Under the pieces are notes generated by a model that did no database searches, was not told the DNA's origin, and worked only from the letters and a program-made list of their open reading frames with translations. Positions 15,916 to 24,358 of a stretch of 64,000 nucleotides of DNA are shown one piece after another. Where the stretch lies: positions 118,639-182,638 of the forward strand of contig NZ_FPJO01000016.1 in assembly GCF_900119365.1 (NCBI RefSeq), given 5' to 3'. A program made the position numbers and the translations under genes. Position 1 is the first letter of the stretch. Each line of letters opens with the position of its first letter. This stretch comes from Streptomyces atratus (lineage in GTDB: Bacteria; Actinomycetota; Actinomycetes; Streptomycetales; Streptomycetaceae).

Positions 15916-17639
15916 CGCCGGGTAGTCCTCAGCCGCCCCAGGGCCCGCCGCCCGCCCAGCCGGGCTACGGCTACCCGCAGGCCCCCGGCCAACCGCCGGG
16001 CCAGGCCCCCGGACCGTACGGGCAGCAGCAGCCGGGCCAGGCCCCCGGACCGTACGGGCAGCAGCAGCCGGGCCCCTACGCCCAGCAGCCCGGCCCGTAC
16101 GGTCAGCAGCCGGGTCCGTACGGTCAGCAGCCCGGTTACGGCTACCCGCAGCAGCAGTACCCCGGCGCGCCCACCCCCGGCGGTCCGGGCGGCGGCTCCT
16201 CCAAGCGCAAGCCCGCGATCATCATCGGTGCCGCGGCCGCCGCGCTCCTGGTGATCGGCGGCGGCATCTTCGTCGCCACGAGCGGGGGCGACGACGACAA
16301 GAAGCCGATCGCGAAGGAGAGCGGGGACGCCGAGCCGAGCACCTCGCCCTCCGTCAACGAGGGCAACGGCAACGGCGACGGCGAGGGCCGCGGCGCCGAC
16401 GACGACCTCAACGCCGGGCGCAAGGCCGGCGAGGCGAAGGTCCTCTGGCTGCAGAAGAACGACATCGACCTGCCGCGCAACGGCTCCGACGTGTACGGCC
16501 CCTGGGTGGCCGGCGACACGATCGTCAAGGGCATGTACCGCTCGGTCTCCGGCTACTCGGTGGCCGACGGCAAGCAGAAGTGGACCCTCGAGCTGCCCGC
16601 CGACCTGTGCGCGGCGCCCTCGCAGCCCGCGGCCAACGGCAAGATCGTCATCGGGGTCAAGAACGGCACCACCGACAAGGCGGACTGCGCGGACCTTCAG
16701 ATGATCGACCTCAGCACCGGCAAGGCCGGCTGGAAGAAGTCGATCAAGCAGAACGGCACCTGGGACTTCCTGTCGGACATCTCGCTGTCCATCAGCGGCG
16801 ACACCGTGACGGTCGGGCGCACCGGAAACTCCAACGCCTACCGGGTCAGCGACGGCAAGGAACTGTTCGGCAAGCCGTCGGGCATCTGCCAGCCGTTCGC
16901 CTTCGCCGGCGGATCCAAGCTGATCGCCGCCTCCAGCTGCCGCACCGACGACACCGGCAATCCGCAGCACCAGATCCAGGAGCTCGACCCGAACACGGGG
17001 AAGCCCAGGTGGACCTACCGGCCCAAGCGCGGCTGGGAGATCGACCGGGTCTACTCGGTGAACCCGCTGGTGGTCTCGCTGAAGAAGGACAAGGAGTGGA
17101 GCATCCTGTCGCTGAAGCAGAACGGATCCTTCCGCTCGGGCATCGTCAGCGACAAGGGCGACAAGTTCGCACCGGACTGCGGCAGCGCCTTCGCCATCTT
17201 CGGCAAGTCCCTCGACGGCTGCACCGGAGTCGCCGCCGACGCCAACACCTTCTACATGGCGACCGCGCCGGACTCCAGCGGCACCGCCCGTACGAACAAG
17301 GTCGTGGCCTTCGACCTGAACACCGGCAAGCCCAAGTGGAAGGCCGCGGCCCCGGCCGGGCGCACGGTGAAGCCGCTGCGCATGGAGGGCGGCAATGTGC
17401 TGCTCTACGTGGAGTCCGGCTACGAGAAGGGCGGCGGCATCGCCACCCTCGCACCGACCGGCGGCGCACCGCGGATGCTGCTGCAGCACCCCGCGTCGAC
17501 GGCCGAGATCGAGATCGACTTCTACAACTCGAAGGTCCTCTACGCGGGCGGCCGTTCGTTCATCGCGAGTGGCCGGGTCAGCGCCAGGAACGACAAGGAA
17601 GAGCTGGAGACGAAGACCATGATGGCCTTCGGCAACTGA
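15855..17639 (+). CDS. Beta-propeller membrane protein, array copy 3
   Basis: A 594-residue third paralogue. The tail (1-115) is built from PGPYGQQ and GYGYPQ repeats. The transmembrane helix is ~120-142, then an acidic linker and a PQQ-like propeller. Conserved landmarks shared with copies 1 and 2 are EAKVLWLQKN.IDLPRNGSD, VSGYS..DG..KW.L, CQPF.FA, VNPLVVSLKK, the C-x-GVAAD-NTFYMAT blade and a C-terminal FGN. The six Cys of the other copies are retained. The ATG at 15855 follows AGGGGGA. The 133 bases to the next gene show no duplicated promoter block. Confidence 0.9.
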   Translation: MTQPPSQQPPQGGFGAPQEPPPGSPQPPQGPPPAQPGYGYPQAPGQPPGQAPGPYGQQQPGQAPGPYGQQQPGPYAQQPGPYGQQPGPYGQQPGYGYPQQQYPGAPTPGGPGGGSSKRKPAIIIGAAAAALLVIGGGIFVATSGGDDDKKPIAKESGDAEPSTSPSVNEGNGNGDGEGRGADDDLNAGRKAGEAKVLWLQKNDIDLPRNGSDVYGPWVAGDTIVKGMYRSVSGYSVADGKQKWTLELPADLCAAPSQPAANGKIVIGVKNGTTDKADCADLQMIDLSTGKAGWKKSIKQNGTWDFLSDISLSISGDTVTVGRTGNSNAYRVSDGKELFGKPSGICQPFAFAGGSKLIAASSCRTDDTGNPQHQIQELDPNTGKPRWTYRPKRGWEIDRVYSVNPLVVSLKKDKEWSILSLKQNGSFRSGIVSDKGDKFAPDCGSAFAIFGKSLDGCTGVAADANTFYMATAPDSSGTARTNKVVAFDLNTGKPKWKAAAPAGRTVKPLRMEGGNVLLYVESGYEKGGGIATLAPTGGAPRMLLQHPASTAEIEIDFYNSKVLYAGGRSFIASGRVSARNDKEELETKTMMAFGN

Positions 17640-17772
17640 CGGCTCGCGAAGCCTTTCGGCGGCAGTTCCCGGCCGTCGGAGCCCCACGGCTCACGACCGG
17701 CGGCGGCCGGAGCACAACCGACCGCCGCCGGTCCCGTCCCACCGACTCCCTTTCCCCAGAGGTACGCACGCC

Positions 17773-19704
17773 ATGACGCAGCCGCCCCAGCCGCCCAACG
17801 ATCCGCCCCAGGGTGGATTCGGCGCCCCGCAGGACCCCCCGCCGGGTGGATTCGGCGCCCCGCAGGACCCCCCGCCGGGTGGATTCGGCACCCCGACCCC
17901 GCCGCCCGCCGACCCGTTCGGCAAGCAGCCGGCCACCCCGCCCGCAGGCGGCTTCGGCGCCCCGACGCCGCCGCCCGCGGACGCCCAGCCGCCCGCGGGG
18001 GCCCCACAGCAGCAGCCGGCCCCCGGCTACGGCTACCCGCAGGGCCCGCAGCCGGGCTACGGCTACCCGCAGAACCAGCCCCCGCAGCCCGGATACGGCT
18101 ACCCGCAGGCACCCGTGCCCGGCCAGCCGCAGCAGGGCTACGGATTCCCGCAGGGCATGCCGCCCGGCCAGCCGCCGCTGCAGGGCTACGGCTACCAGAC
18201 CACGCCGATGCAGCAGCCGCCGCAGCCGCCGCAGAACAACGGCGGCAAGAAGCTCTCCACCCAGATGCAGATCATCGTCGCCGCCTCGGTCGCCGTGGTG
18301 CTGATCGTCGCGGGCGGCATCTGGTACTCCTCCTCCGGCGACGACGACAAGAAGGACCAGGCGTCCTCGTCCAGCGGTGCCACCGAGGGCAAGGGCGGCG
18401 AGAACAAGGGCGGCGCCGCCCCCGACGGCGCCGGTACGGAGAAGGCACCCGCGGACCCCAAGTCCAAGGTCGCCTTCCAGGTGCCGCTGCCCAAGGTCAC
18501 CGACGTCACCAAGGTCGAGGGCTCCTGGCTGACCGACAAGGCGTACGTGAAGACCGGTCTGAACGAGATCGTCGCCTACGACCCGGCCAAGGGCACCAAG
18601 CTCTGGTCCATCCCGCTGGCGGGCCAGGTCTGCGCCGCCTCGCGGCACATGTCCAAGGACTTCAAGACCGCGATCGCCTTCGAGCAGAGCAAGCCGAGCA
18701 AGGCGACCAAGTACCCGCCGTGCAACCAGATCGGCGCGATCGACCTGAAGACCGGCAAGCTGATGTGGAGCAAGTCGGTGACCGCGGCCACCAGCGGTGA
18801 CGCGGCGGTCAGGTTCGCCGAGGTCACGCTCAGCGGCACCACGGTCGCCGCGGGCGGATCCGAGGGCGGCGCCGCCTTCGACCTGAACACCGGCGCCGAG
18901 CGCTGGAAGCCCAAGACCAGCACCGACGGCTGCTACGACATGGGATACGGCGGCGGCGAGGCCCTCGCGGTGGTCCGCAAGTGCGGTACGTACGACGACC
19001 CGCAGCTCGTCATCCAGGCGCTGAACCCCACCACCGGGGCCCCGCTCTCCTCGTACAAGATGCCGCCCGGCGTCGACTACGCGAGCATCGTCTCCACCAA
19101 GCCGCTGGTCGTCGCGGCCGACGTCGGCGACACCGCCGGTGACGGCAGCGGCGTCTCGGACTTCTTCTCCATCGACGCCTCCACCGGCAAGCTGCTCACC
19201 AGGATCGCGGCGGACGGCGAGAAGTACGCGGCGCGCTGCGCCTCCACCGAGGTCGAGAGCTGCAGCCAGCTGGCCGTCGGCAACAACCGGATCTACGTGC
19301 CGACCGAGGACCACGAAGGCAGCGGCGAGTACGGCGACACCAACGAGATCGTCTCCTTCGACCTCACCACCGGCAAGCCGACCAGCGACCGGGCCGACGC
19401 GGGCGACCGCTACACGATGTTCCCGATCCGCATGGACGGCGGCGACATCATCGCCTACCGGTTCCCCCCGTACGACAAGGGCGGCCAGGTCGTCTCCATC
19501 GACGGCGCCACGTTCAAGCAGACGGTGCTGATGGAGAACCCGAGCGACGAGTCCATCCGTGACGCGGAGACCAGCTTCACGCCGGACTACTCCGAGTTCC
19601 GCTACAGCGACGGGCACCTGTACCTGTCCAGCACGATGGTCAGCAAGCCCAACGGCTCGCTGGACGCGAGCCGCCGACTGGTGGTCAGCTTCAGCAGGCC
19701 GTAG
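17773..19704 (+). CDS. Beta-propeller membrane protein, array copy 4 (divergent)
   Basis: A 643-residue, most divergent member. The 160-residue cytoplasmic tail starts MTQPPQPP and repeats GGFGAPQDPPP three times, then GYGYPQ repeats, and is Asn/Gln-rich before a transmembrane helix (~164-186). The extracellular part is a PQQ-like propeller ('DLKTGKLMWSKSV', 'DLNTGAERWKPK', 'DASTGKLLTRI'). Three Cys pairs occur at comparable places, though their exact spacing differs. The ATG at 17773 lacks the GACGTGCTG leader of the other copies, and its upstream region is unrelated, so it is probably expressed separately or by read-through. It is followed by a strong terminator. Confidence 0.9.
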   Translation: MTQPPQPPNDPPQGGFGAPQDPPPGGFGAPQDPPPGGFGTPTPPPADPFGKQPATPPAGGFGAPTPPPADAQPPAGAPQQQPAPGYGYPQGPQPGYGYPQNQPPQPGYGYPQAPVPGQPQQGYGFPQGMPPGQPPLQGYGYQTTPMQQPPQPPQNNGGKKLSTQMQIIVAASVAVVLIVAGGIWYSSSGDDDKKDQASSSSGATEGKGGENKGGAAPDGAGTEKAPADPKSKVAFQVPLPKVTDVTKVEGSWLTDKAYVKTGLNEIVAYDPAKGTKLWSIPLAGQVCAASRHMSKDFKTAIAFEQSKPSKATKYPPCNQIGAIDLKTGKLMWSKSVTAATSGDAAVRFAEVTLSGTTVAAGGSEGGAAFDLNTGAERWKPKTSTDGCYDMGYGGGEALAVVRKCGTYDDPQLVIQALNPTTGAPLSSYKMPPGVDYASIVSTKPLVVAADVGDTAGDGSGVSDFFSIDASTGKLLTRIAADGEKYAARCASTEVESCSQLAVGNNRIYVPTEDHEGSGEYGDTNEIVSFDLTTGKPTSDRADAGDRYTMFPIRMDGGDIIAYRFPPYDKGGQVVSIDGATFKQTVLMENPSDESIRDAETSFTPDYSEFRYSDGHLYLSSTMVSKPNGSLDASRRLVVSFSRP

Positions 19705-19717
19705 CAGCCGGCCGTAT

Positions 19718-19762
19718 GCGTGCGGGGGTGGTGTCCGTCGGCCGGACACCACCCCCGCACGC
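19718..19762 (+). terminator. Strong hairpin terminator closing the propeller array
   Basis: A 20-bp perfect stem (arms 19718-19737 and 19743-19762) around a 5-base loop, 14 bases after the stop of array copy 4. It isolates the array from the downstream response regulator. Confidence 0.85.
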
Positions 19763-19978
19763 GCATGTGTACCCGGGAAGCGATCCGTAACGGTTGGCAG
19801 GCAGATCGCAACGGCGACCAGTCGGACATGGCGCACCGTCAACCGGTCCTGAACGCGCGCGATCGGCGTTCTGGCGCCTTTTGGCCGCTAAGGCGCCCGT
19901 GGCGTCGAACAAGCGTGTAGCTTGCCGGGTCAGGAAGGCCGGGGGGCCCGGTGTGCCGGTGCTACGGGGGTGTGCTCG

Positions 19979-20671
19979 ATGGGCGTACGGCTGATGGTGG
20001 TCGATGATCACAGACTGCTCGCCGAGGCGCTCGCCTCGGCACTGAAGCTGCGGGGCCATCGCGTCCTCGCGGCGGCCGCCCCGACCTCGGGTGCGGCGGA
20101 ACTGGTGGTCAGCAGGGCCCCGGAGGTCTGCCTGTTCGGCACCTCGGCGCCCGCCGAACCCGGCGCCTTCGACCCGATCGTACGGATCCGTCGCGAGCGC
20201 CCGCAGGTGGCCGTCGTGGTCCTCGGACCGGTGCCCAGCCCGCGCGGGATCGCGGCGGCCTTCGCGGCGGGCGCCGCGGGATACGTCCGCCACGACGAGC
20301 GCATGGAGGGCGTCGAACGGGCGATGGTCAAGGCGCGGGCGGGCGAGGCGGCGGTGGCGCCGCAACTCCTCCGGGGCGCCTTCGCCGAACTGCTCAATCC
20401 CGCCGCGGCGCCGGACGACGAGGGGCAGCGGCTGCTGCGGCTGCTCACCCCGCGCGAGATCGAGGTCCTGGTACGGGTCGCCGAGGGGGAGGACACCCGG
20501 CTGATCGCGGCCGGGATGCGGATCGCGTCGAGCACCGCGCGCACGCATGTGCAGCGGGTGCTGATGAAGCTGGGCGTCGGCTCCCGGCTGGAGGCCGCGG
20601 CGCTCGCGGCCCGCACGGGGCTGCTGGACCGCGCCGCACCGGTCGACCGGCCGGGGCGGCCGAGCCTCTGA
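19979..20671 (+). CDS. LuxR-type response regulator with degenerate receiver
   Basis: A 230-residue protein. Residues 1-120 form a receiver-like domain with the acidic pair VVDDH (D9, D10) but no Asp at the phosphorylation position: the strand reads EVCLFGTS around residues 49-56. The usual Lys of beta-5 is replaced (YVRHDE). Residues ~160-220 are a LuxR helix-turn-helix (LTPREIEVLVRVAEGEDTRLIA, TARTHVQRVLMKLGV). The ATG at 19979 has GGGGG 8 bases upstream. No histidine kinase is adjacent. It sits before galT and resembles the regulator after galK. A phosphorylation-independent regulator is likely (inference). The 274-base gap before it also holds an 8-bp inverted repeat at 19873-19897. Confidence 0.92.
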   Translation: MGVRLMVVDDHRLLAEALASALKLRGHRVLAAAAPTSGAAELVVSRAPEVCLFGTSAPAEPGAFDPIVRIRRERPQVAVVVLGPVPSPRGIAAAFAAGAAGYVRHDERMEGVERAMVKARAGEAAVAPQLLRGAFAELLNPAAAPDDEGQRLLRLLTPREIEVLVRVAEGEDTRLIAAGMRIASSTARTHVQRVLMKLGVGSRLEAAALAARTGLLDRAAPVDRPGRPSL

Positions 20672-20703
20672 GCCGCGCCGCCACCACCCCTCCACGTACA
20701 CAA

Positions 20704-20731
20704 CTGACGCCTGACGCCTGACGCCTGACGC
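20704..20731. repeat. Tandem 7-bp repeat upstream of the gal promoter
   Basis: Four exact copies of CTGACGC stand between the response regulator gene and the gal promoter. No function is evident. Confidence 0.9.
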
Positions 20732-20770
20732 CGGACCGCGACGGCCCGCGCCGCCCGGCGTGGACCACTC

Positions 20771-20823
20771 ATTGACGCTTTTGTTGAGTTGTGGTTCATT
20801 GTGTTTGGTTATGTTTGGAGGAA
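20771..20823 (+). promoter_or_regulatory. galT promoter region with three direct 10-bp repeats
   Basis: The segment is markedly AT-richer than its surroundings. Three contiguous 10-bp repeats, TTGTGGTTCA (20789-20798), TTGTGTTTGG (20799-20808) and TTATGTTTGG (20809-20818), end in the galT ribosome binding site (GGAGG). TTGACG at 20772-20777 could be a -35. The Streptomyces galP1 promoter is known for TGTGAT-type direct repeats implicated in galactose control. These repeats look like the equivalent. Confidence 0.6.
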
Positions 20824-20827
20824 CCTG

Positions 20828-21871
20828 GTGAAGAAGACGGTTACGACGCTCGCCGACGGCCGGGAGCTGCTCTACTACGACAGCCGCGACGACGCCGTAC
20901 GGGACGCCGTCGACCGGCGCCCCCTCGACGCCGTCTCGACCTCGTCCGAGATCCGTCGCGACCCGTTCCTCGGGGACAGCGTCGCCATCGCCTCGCACCG
21001 CCAGGGCCGCATCTACCACCCGCCGGCCGACGAATGCCCGCTCTGCCCCTCGCGGGACGGCCGGCAGAGCGAGATCCCCGAGGCCGACTACGACGTCGCC
21101 GTCTTCGAGAACCGCTTCCCCTCGCTCGCCGGTGACTCCGGCCGCTGCGAGGTCGTCTGCTTCACCTCCGACCACGACGCGTCCTTCGCCGACCTCACCG
21201 AGGAGCAGGCCGCCCTGGTCCTGGCGGCCTGGACCGACCGCACCGCCGAACTCGCCGAACTCCCGCAGGTCAAGCAGGTGTTCTGCTTCGAGAACCGGGG
21301 CGCCGAGATCGGCGTGACGCTCGGCCACCCGCACGGGCAGATCTACGCGTACCCCTTCGTCACCCCGCGCACCGAGCTGATGTTCCGCTCCATGGCGGCC
21401 CACCGCGCCGGGACCGGCGGCAACCTCTTCGACGACGTGGTGGCCCGCGAGGAGGCGGACGGCTCCCGGATCGTCATCGACGGCGAGCACTGGGTCGCCT
21501 TCGTGCCGTACGCCGCGCACTGGCCGTACGAGGTCCACCTCCACCCCCGCCGCCGCGTCCCCGACCTGAGGGAACTCGACGAGGCCGCGCGCACGGAGTT
21601 CCCACAGATCTATCTGGAACTCTTGAGGCGATTCGACCGGATCTTCGGCCCCGGCGAGCCGCCGACCCCGTACATCTCGGCCTGGCACCAGGCCCCTTTC
21701 GGTGTCCCCGGACGGGAGGACTTCGGGCTCCATCTGGAGCTTTTCACCATCCGACGTACCTCCGGCAAGCTGAAGTTCCTCGCGGGTTCCGAATCCGGCA
21801 TGAACGTGTTCATCAACGATGTGCCGCCGGAGGCCGCGGCCCAGCGACTGCGAGAGGTAGCGAGCGAGTGA
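20828..21871 (+). CDS. galT: Galactose-1-phosphate uridylyltransferase
   Basis: A 347-residue Leloir-pathway enzyme that exchanges UMP between UDP-glucose and galactose-1-phosphate. Active-site motif GHPHGQIYAYPF (His-Pro-His) is present, as are the zinc-type CPLC pair near residue 72 and the C-terminal domain H residues (WPYEVHLHP). The GTG at 20828 is 7 bases after GGAGG. The upstream frame would read through the promoter repeats, so this start is firm. The stop overlaps the galE start by GTGA. Confidence 0.96.
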   Translation: MKKTVTTLADGRELLYYDSRDDAVRDAVDRRPLDAVSTSSEIRRDPFLGDSVAIASHRQGRIYHPPADECPLCPSRDGRQSEIPEADYDVAVFENRFPSLAGDSGRCEVVCFTSDHDASFADLTEEQAALVLAAWTDRTAELAELPQVKQVFCFENRGAEIGVTLGHPHGQIYAYPFVTPRTELMFRSMAAHRAGTGGNLFDDVVAREEADGSRIVIDGEHWVAFVPYAAHWPYEVHLHPRRRVPDLRELDEAARTEFPQIYLELLRRFDRIFGPGEPPTPYISAWHQAPFGVPGREDFGLHLELFTIRRTSGKLKFLAGSESGMNVFINDVPPEAAAQRLREVASE

Positions 21872-22848
21872 GCAAGCCCCAGAAGAAGTACCTGGTCACG
21901 GGCGGCGCGGGATACGTCGGCAGCGTGGTCGCCCAGCACCTGCTGGAGGCCGGGCACGCGGTCACCGTTCTCGACGACCTCTCGACCGGGTTCCGGGAGG
22001 GCGTCCCGGCCGGGGCCGAGTTCATCGAGGGCCGGATCCAGGACGCCGCGAAGTGGCTGGACCCCTCCTACGACGGGGTGCTGCACTTCGCCGCGTACTC
22101 CCAGGTCGGCGAGTCCGTCACGGACCCGGAGAAGTACTGGGTGAACAATGTCGGCGGCTCCGTCGCACTGCTCGCCGCGATGCGTGACGCCGGAGTGCGG
22201 ACCCTGGTCTTCTCCTCCACCGCCGCCACCTACGGCGAACCGGCCACCACCCCCATCACCGAGTCCGACGCGACCGCGCCCACCAACCCCTACGGCGCCA
22301 CCAAGCTCGCCGTCGACCACATGATCACCGGCGAGGCGGCCGCGCACGGCCTGGCCGCGGTCTCGCTGCGCTACTTCAACGTGGCAGGGGCGTACGGCAG
22401 TTGCGGGGAGCGGCACAACCCCGAATCGCACCTCATCCCGCTGGTCCTCCAGGTCGCCCTCGGCCGGCGCGAGTCGATCTCCGTGTACGGGGACGACTAC
22501 CCGACCCCCGACGGCACCTGCGTCCGCGACTACATCCACGTCGCCGACCTCGCCGAGGCCCACCTGCTGGCCCTGGACGCGGCCACCGCGGGCGAGCACC
22601 TGATCTGCAACCTCGGCAACGGCAACGGCTTCTCGGTGCGCGAGGTCATCGAGACCGTCCGCGAGGTCACCGGCCACCCCGTCCCGGAGACCGCGGCCCC
22701 CCGCCGCGCCGGTGACCCCGCCGTGCTGGTCGCCTCCGCCGCCACCGCCCGGGAGCGGCTCGGCTGGTCGCCGTCCCGCGCCGACCTGACCGGAATCGTC
22801 ACCGACGCCTGGACGTTCGCCCGCCGAGAGGAGCCCACCGCCCCATGA
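21868..22848 (+). CDS. galE: UDP-glucose 4-epimerase
   Basis: A 326-residue short-chain dehydrogenase/reductase that interconverts UDP-glucose and UDP-galactose with bound NAD. Rossmann motif TGGAGYVGSVVAQHL at residues ~8-22, HFAAYSQVGESV, catalytic Ser/Thr run SSTAATYG, and YxxxK as NPYGATKLAVD. The product-binding motif DYIHVADLAEAHL is present. The GTG at 21868 overlaps galT and its stop overlaps galK (ATGA), so the three are co-translated. Confidence 0.96.
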   Translation: MSKPQKKYLVTGGAGYVGSVVAQHLLEAGHAVTVLDDLSTGFREGVPAGAEFIEGRIQDAAKWLDPSYDGVLHFAAYSQVGESVTDPEKYWVNNVGGSVALLAAMRDAGVRTLVFSSTAATYGEPATTPITESDATAPTNPYGATKLAVDHMITGEAAAHGLAAVSLRYFNVAGAYGSCGERHNPESHLIPLVLQVALGRRESISVYGDDYPTPDGTCVRDYIHVADLAEAHLLALDAATAGEHLICNLGNGNGFSVREVIETVREVTGHPVPETAAPRRAGDPAVLVASAATARERLGWSPSRADLTGIVTDAWTFARREEPTAP

Positions 22849-24032
22849 CCGAGAACAGTGAGCCGACCACCGCGTTCACCGAGCTGACCGCCTCCTTCAC
22901 CGAGCTCTACGGGCGCGCGCCCGAAGGGATCTGGGCGGCCCCCGGCCGGGTCAACCTGATCGGCGAGTACACCGACTTCAACGACGGCTTCGTGATGCCG
23001 CTCGCCCTGCCGCACACCGCACGCGCGGCCGTCGCCCGCCGCACCGACGGCGAACTGCGGCTCCACTCGACCGACGTGCCCGGCGGCGTCGTCCAGCTCC
23101 GGATCGACGAGCTGGCCCCGCAGCAGGGGCACGGCTGGGCGGCGTACCCGGCCGGGGTGGTCTGGGCGCTGCGCGAGGCCGGCCACCCGGTCACCGGGGC
23201 GGACATCCAGCTCACCTCCACCGTCCCCACCGGTGCGGGCCTGTCCTCCTCCGCCGCGCTGGAGGTCGTCACCGCGCTCGCCCTGAACGACCTCTTCGGA
23301 CTCGGGCTGTCCGCCCCGGAGTTGGCGGTCCTCGGCCAGCGTGCCGAGAACGCCTTCGTGGGCGTGCCGTGCGGGGTCATGGACCAGATGGCCTCCGCCT
23401 GCTGCGCCGAGGGCCACGCCCTCCACCTCGACACCCGCGACCTCACCCAGCGCCAGGTCCCCTTCGACCTGGCCGCGAGCGGACTGCGGCTGCTCGTGGT
23501 CGACACCCAGGTCAAGCACGCGCTCGGCGACGGCGCGTACGCGGAGCGGCGGGCCGGCTGCGAGGCGGGCGCGGCGGCGCTCGGCGTACGGACGCTGCGC
23601 GAGGTGCCGTACGAGAGCCTCGGCGCGGCCCTGGACACCCTGGCCATGGCCGACGTCGACGAGTCCGTGGTGCGCTACGTACGCCATGTGGTCAGCGACA
23701 ACCAGCGGGTGGAGCAGGTCATCGCCCTGCTCGACGCGGGCGATGTGCGGGCCGCGGGCCCGGTCCTCAACGCCGGGCACGCCTCGCTCCGCGACGATCT
23801 GCGGGTCTCCTGCCCGGAGCTGGACCTGGTGGTGTCGGCGGCGAACGAGGCCGGGGCGCTCGGCGCGCGGATGACCGGTGGCGGCTTCGGCGGCTCGGCG
23901 ATCGTCCTGGTGGAGGAGGAGCAGGCGGACGCGGTCTCCAAGTCCGTGCTGGAGGCCTTCGCGGCGGCGGGCCACGCGATGCCGCGGATCTTCCCGGCCG
24001 TGCCCTCGGCGGGAGCCCGCAGGCTCGGCTGA
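22845..24032 (+). CDS. galK: Galactokinase
   Basis: A 395-residue GHMP kinase that phosphorylates galactose. Galactokinase signature GRVNLIGEYTDFNDGFVMP near residues 31-49, ATP loop VPTGAGLSSSAALEVV, and C-terminal ARMTGGGFGGSAIVLV. The ATG at 22845 overlaps the galE stop. As the last gene of galTEK it is followed by a 326-base gap that holds a 9-bp stem hairpin. Confidence 0.97.
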   Translation: MTENSEPTTAFTELTASFTELYGRAPEGIWAAPGRVNLIGEYTDFNDGFVMPLALPHTARAAVARRTDGELRLHSTDVPGGVVQLRIDELAPQQGHGWAAYPAGVVWALREAGHPVTGADIQLTSTVPTGAGLSSSAALEVVTALALNDLFGLGLSAPELAVLGQRAENAFVGVPCGVMDQMASACCAEGHALHLDTRDLTQRQVPFDLAASGLRLLVVDTQVKHALGDGAYAERRAGCEAGAAALGVRTLREVPYESLGAALDTLAMADVDESVVRYVRHVVSDNQRVEQVIALLDAGDVRAAGPVLNAGHASLRDDLRVSCPELDLVVSAANEAGALGARMTGGGFGGSAIVLVEEEQADAVSKSVLEAFAAAGHAMPRIFPAVPSAGARRLG

Positions 24033-24174
24033 GCTCCGCCGGCCCAGCAGGGCAGGCAGCTCTTTGTCCACTCCTGTCGCAAGACGGAACACGCACCACA
24101 TCCCGGGGGCGGCCGGAGCCGGTCAGTTCTGCGAATTGCCTTCCGCCACGGCCCGTCGGCCGTACCCTGATGCA

Positions 24175-24198
24175 CAGCACCGGTGGGGGCCGGTGCTG
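24175..24198 (+). terminator. Hairpin between galK and the second response regulator
   Basis: Perfect 9-bp arms CAGCACCGG and CCGGTGCTG with a TGGGGG loop, no U tract. It is the only strong secondary structure in the 326-base gap 24033-24358 and may end galTEK transcription. The rest of the gap holds presumed promoter sequence (for example TACCCT near 24163) and nothing else I can name. Confidence 0.55.
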
Positions 24199-24358
24199 AT
24201 TCAGGGGTACGAGACAGTCGGGTGCGGCGCCCGGGGCGGGCGGTGGCCGGGACACGGCGGCGGCCGTGGAACCATGGTTCATCTCCCCGATCCGGGCGCC
24301 GTACCCGCACTGATCGGTCCCTTTCGGCGGGCCGGGGGTGCCCCAGAGCAGACGCGGC

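Noticed and set aside
13743..17687. 1314-codon minus-strand open frame across propeller copies 2 and 3
   Set aside because: It is antisense to two well-supported genes. Its Val/Arg/Gly/Leu-rich translation has no domain, and long antisense frames are expected at this GC content.
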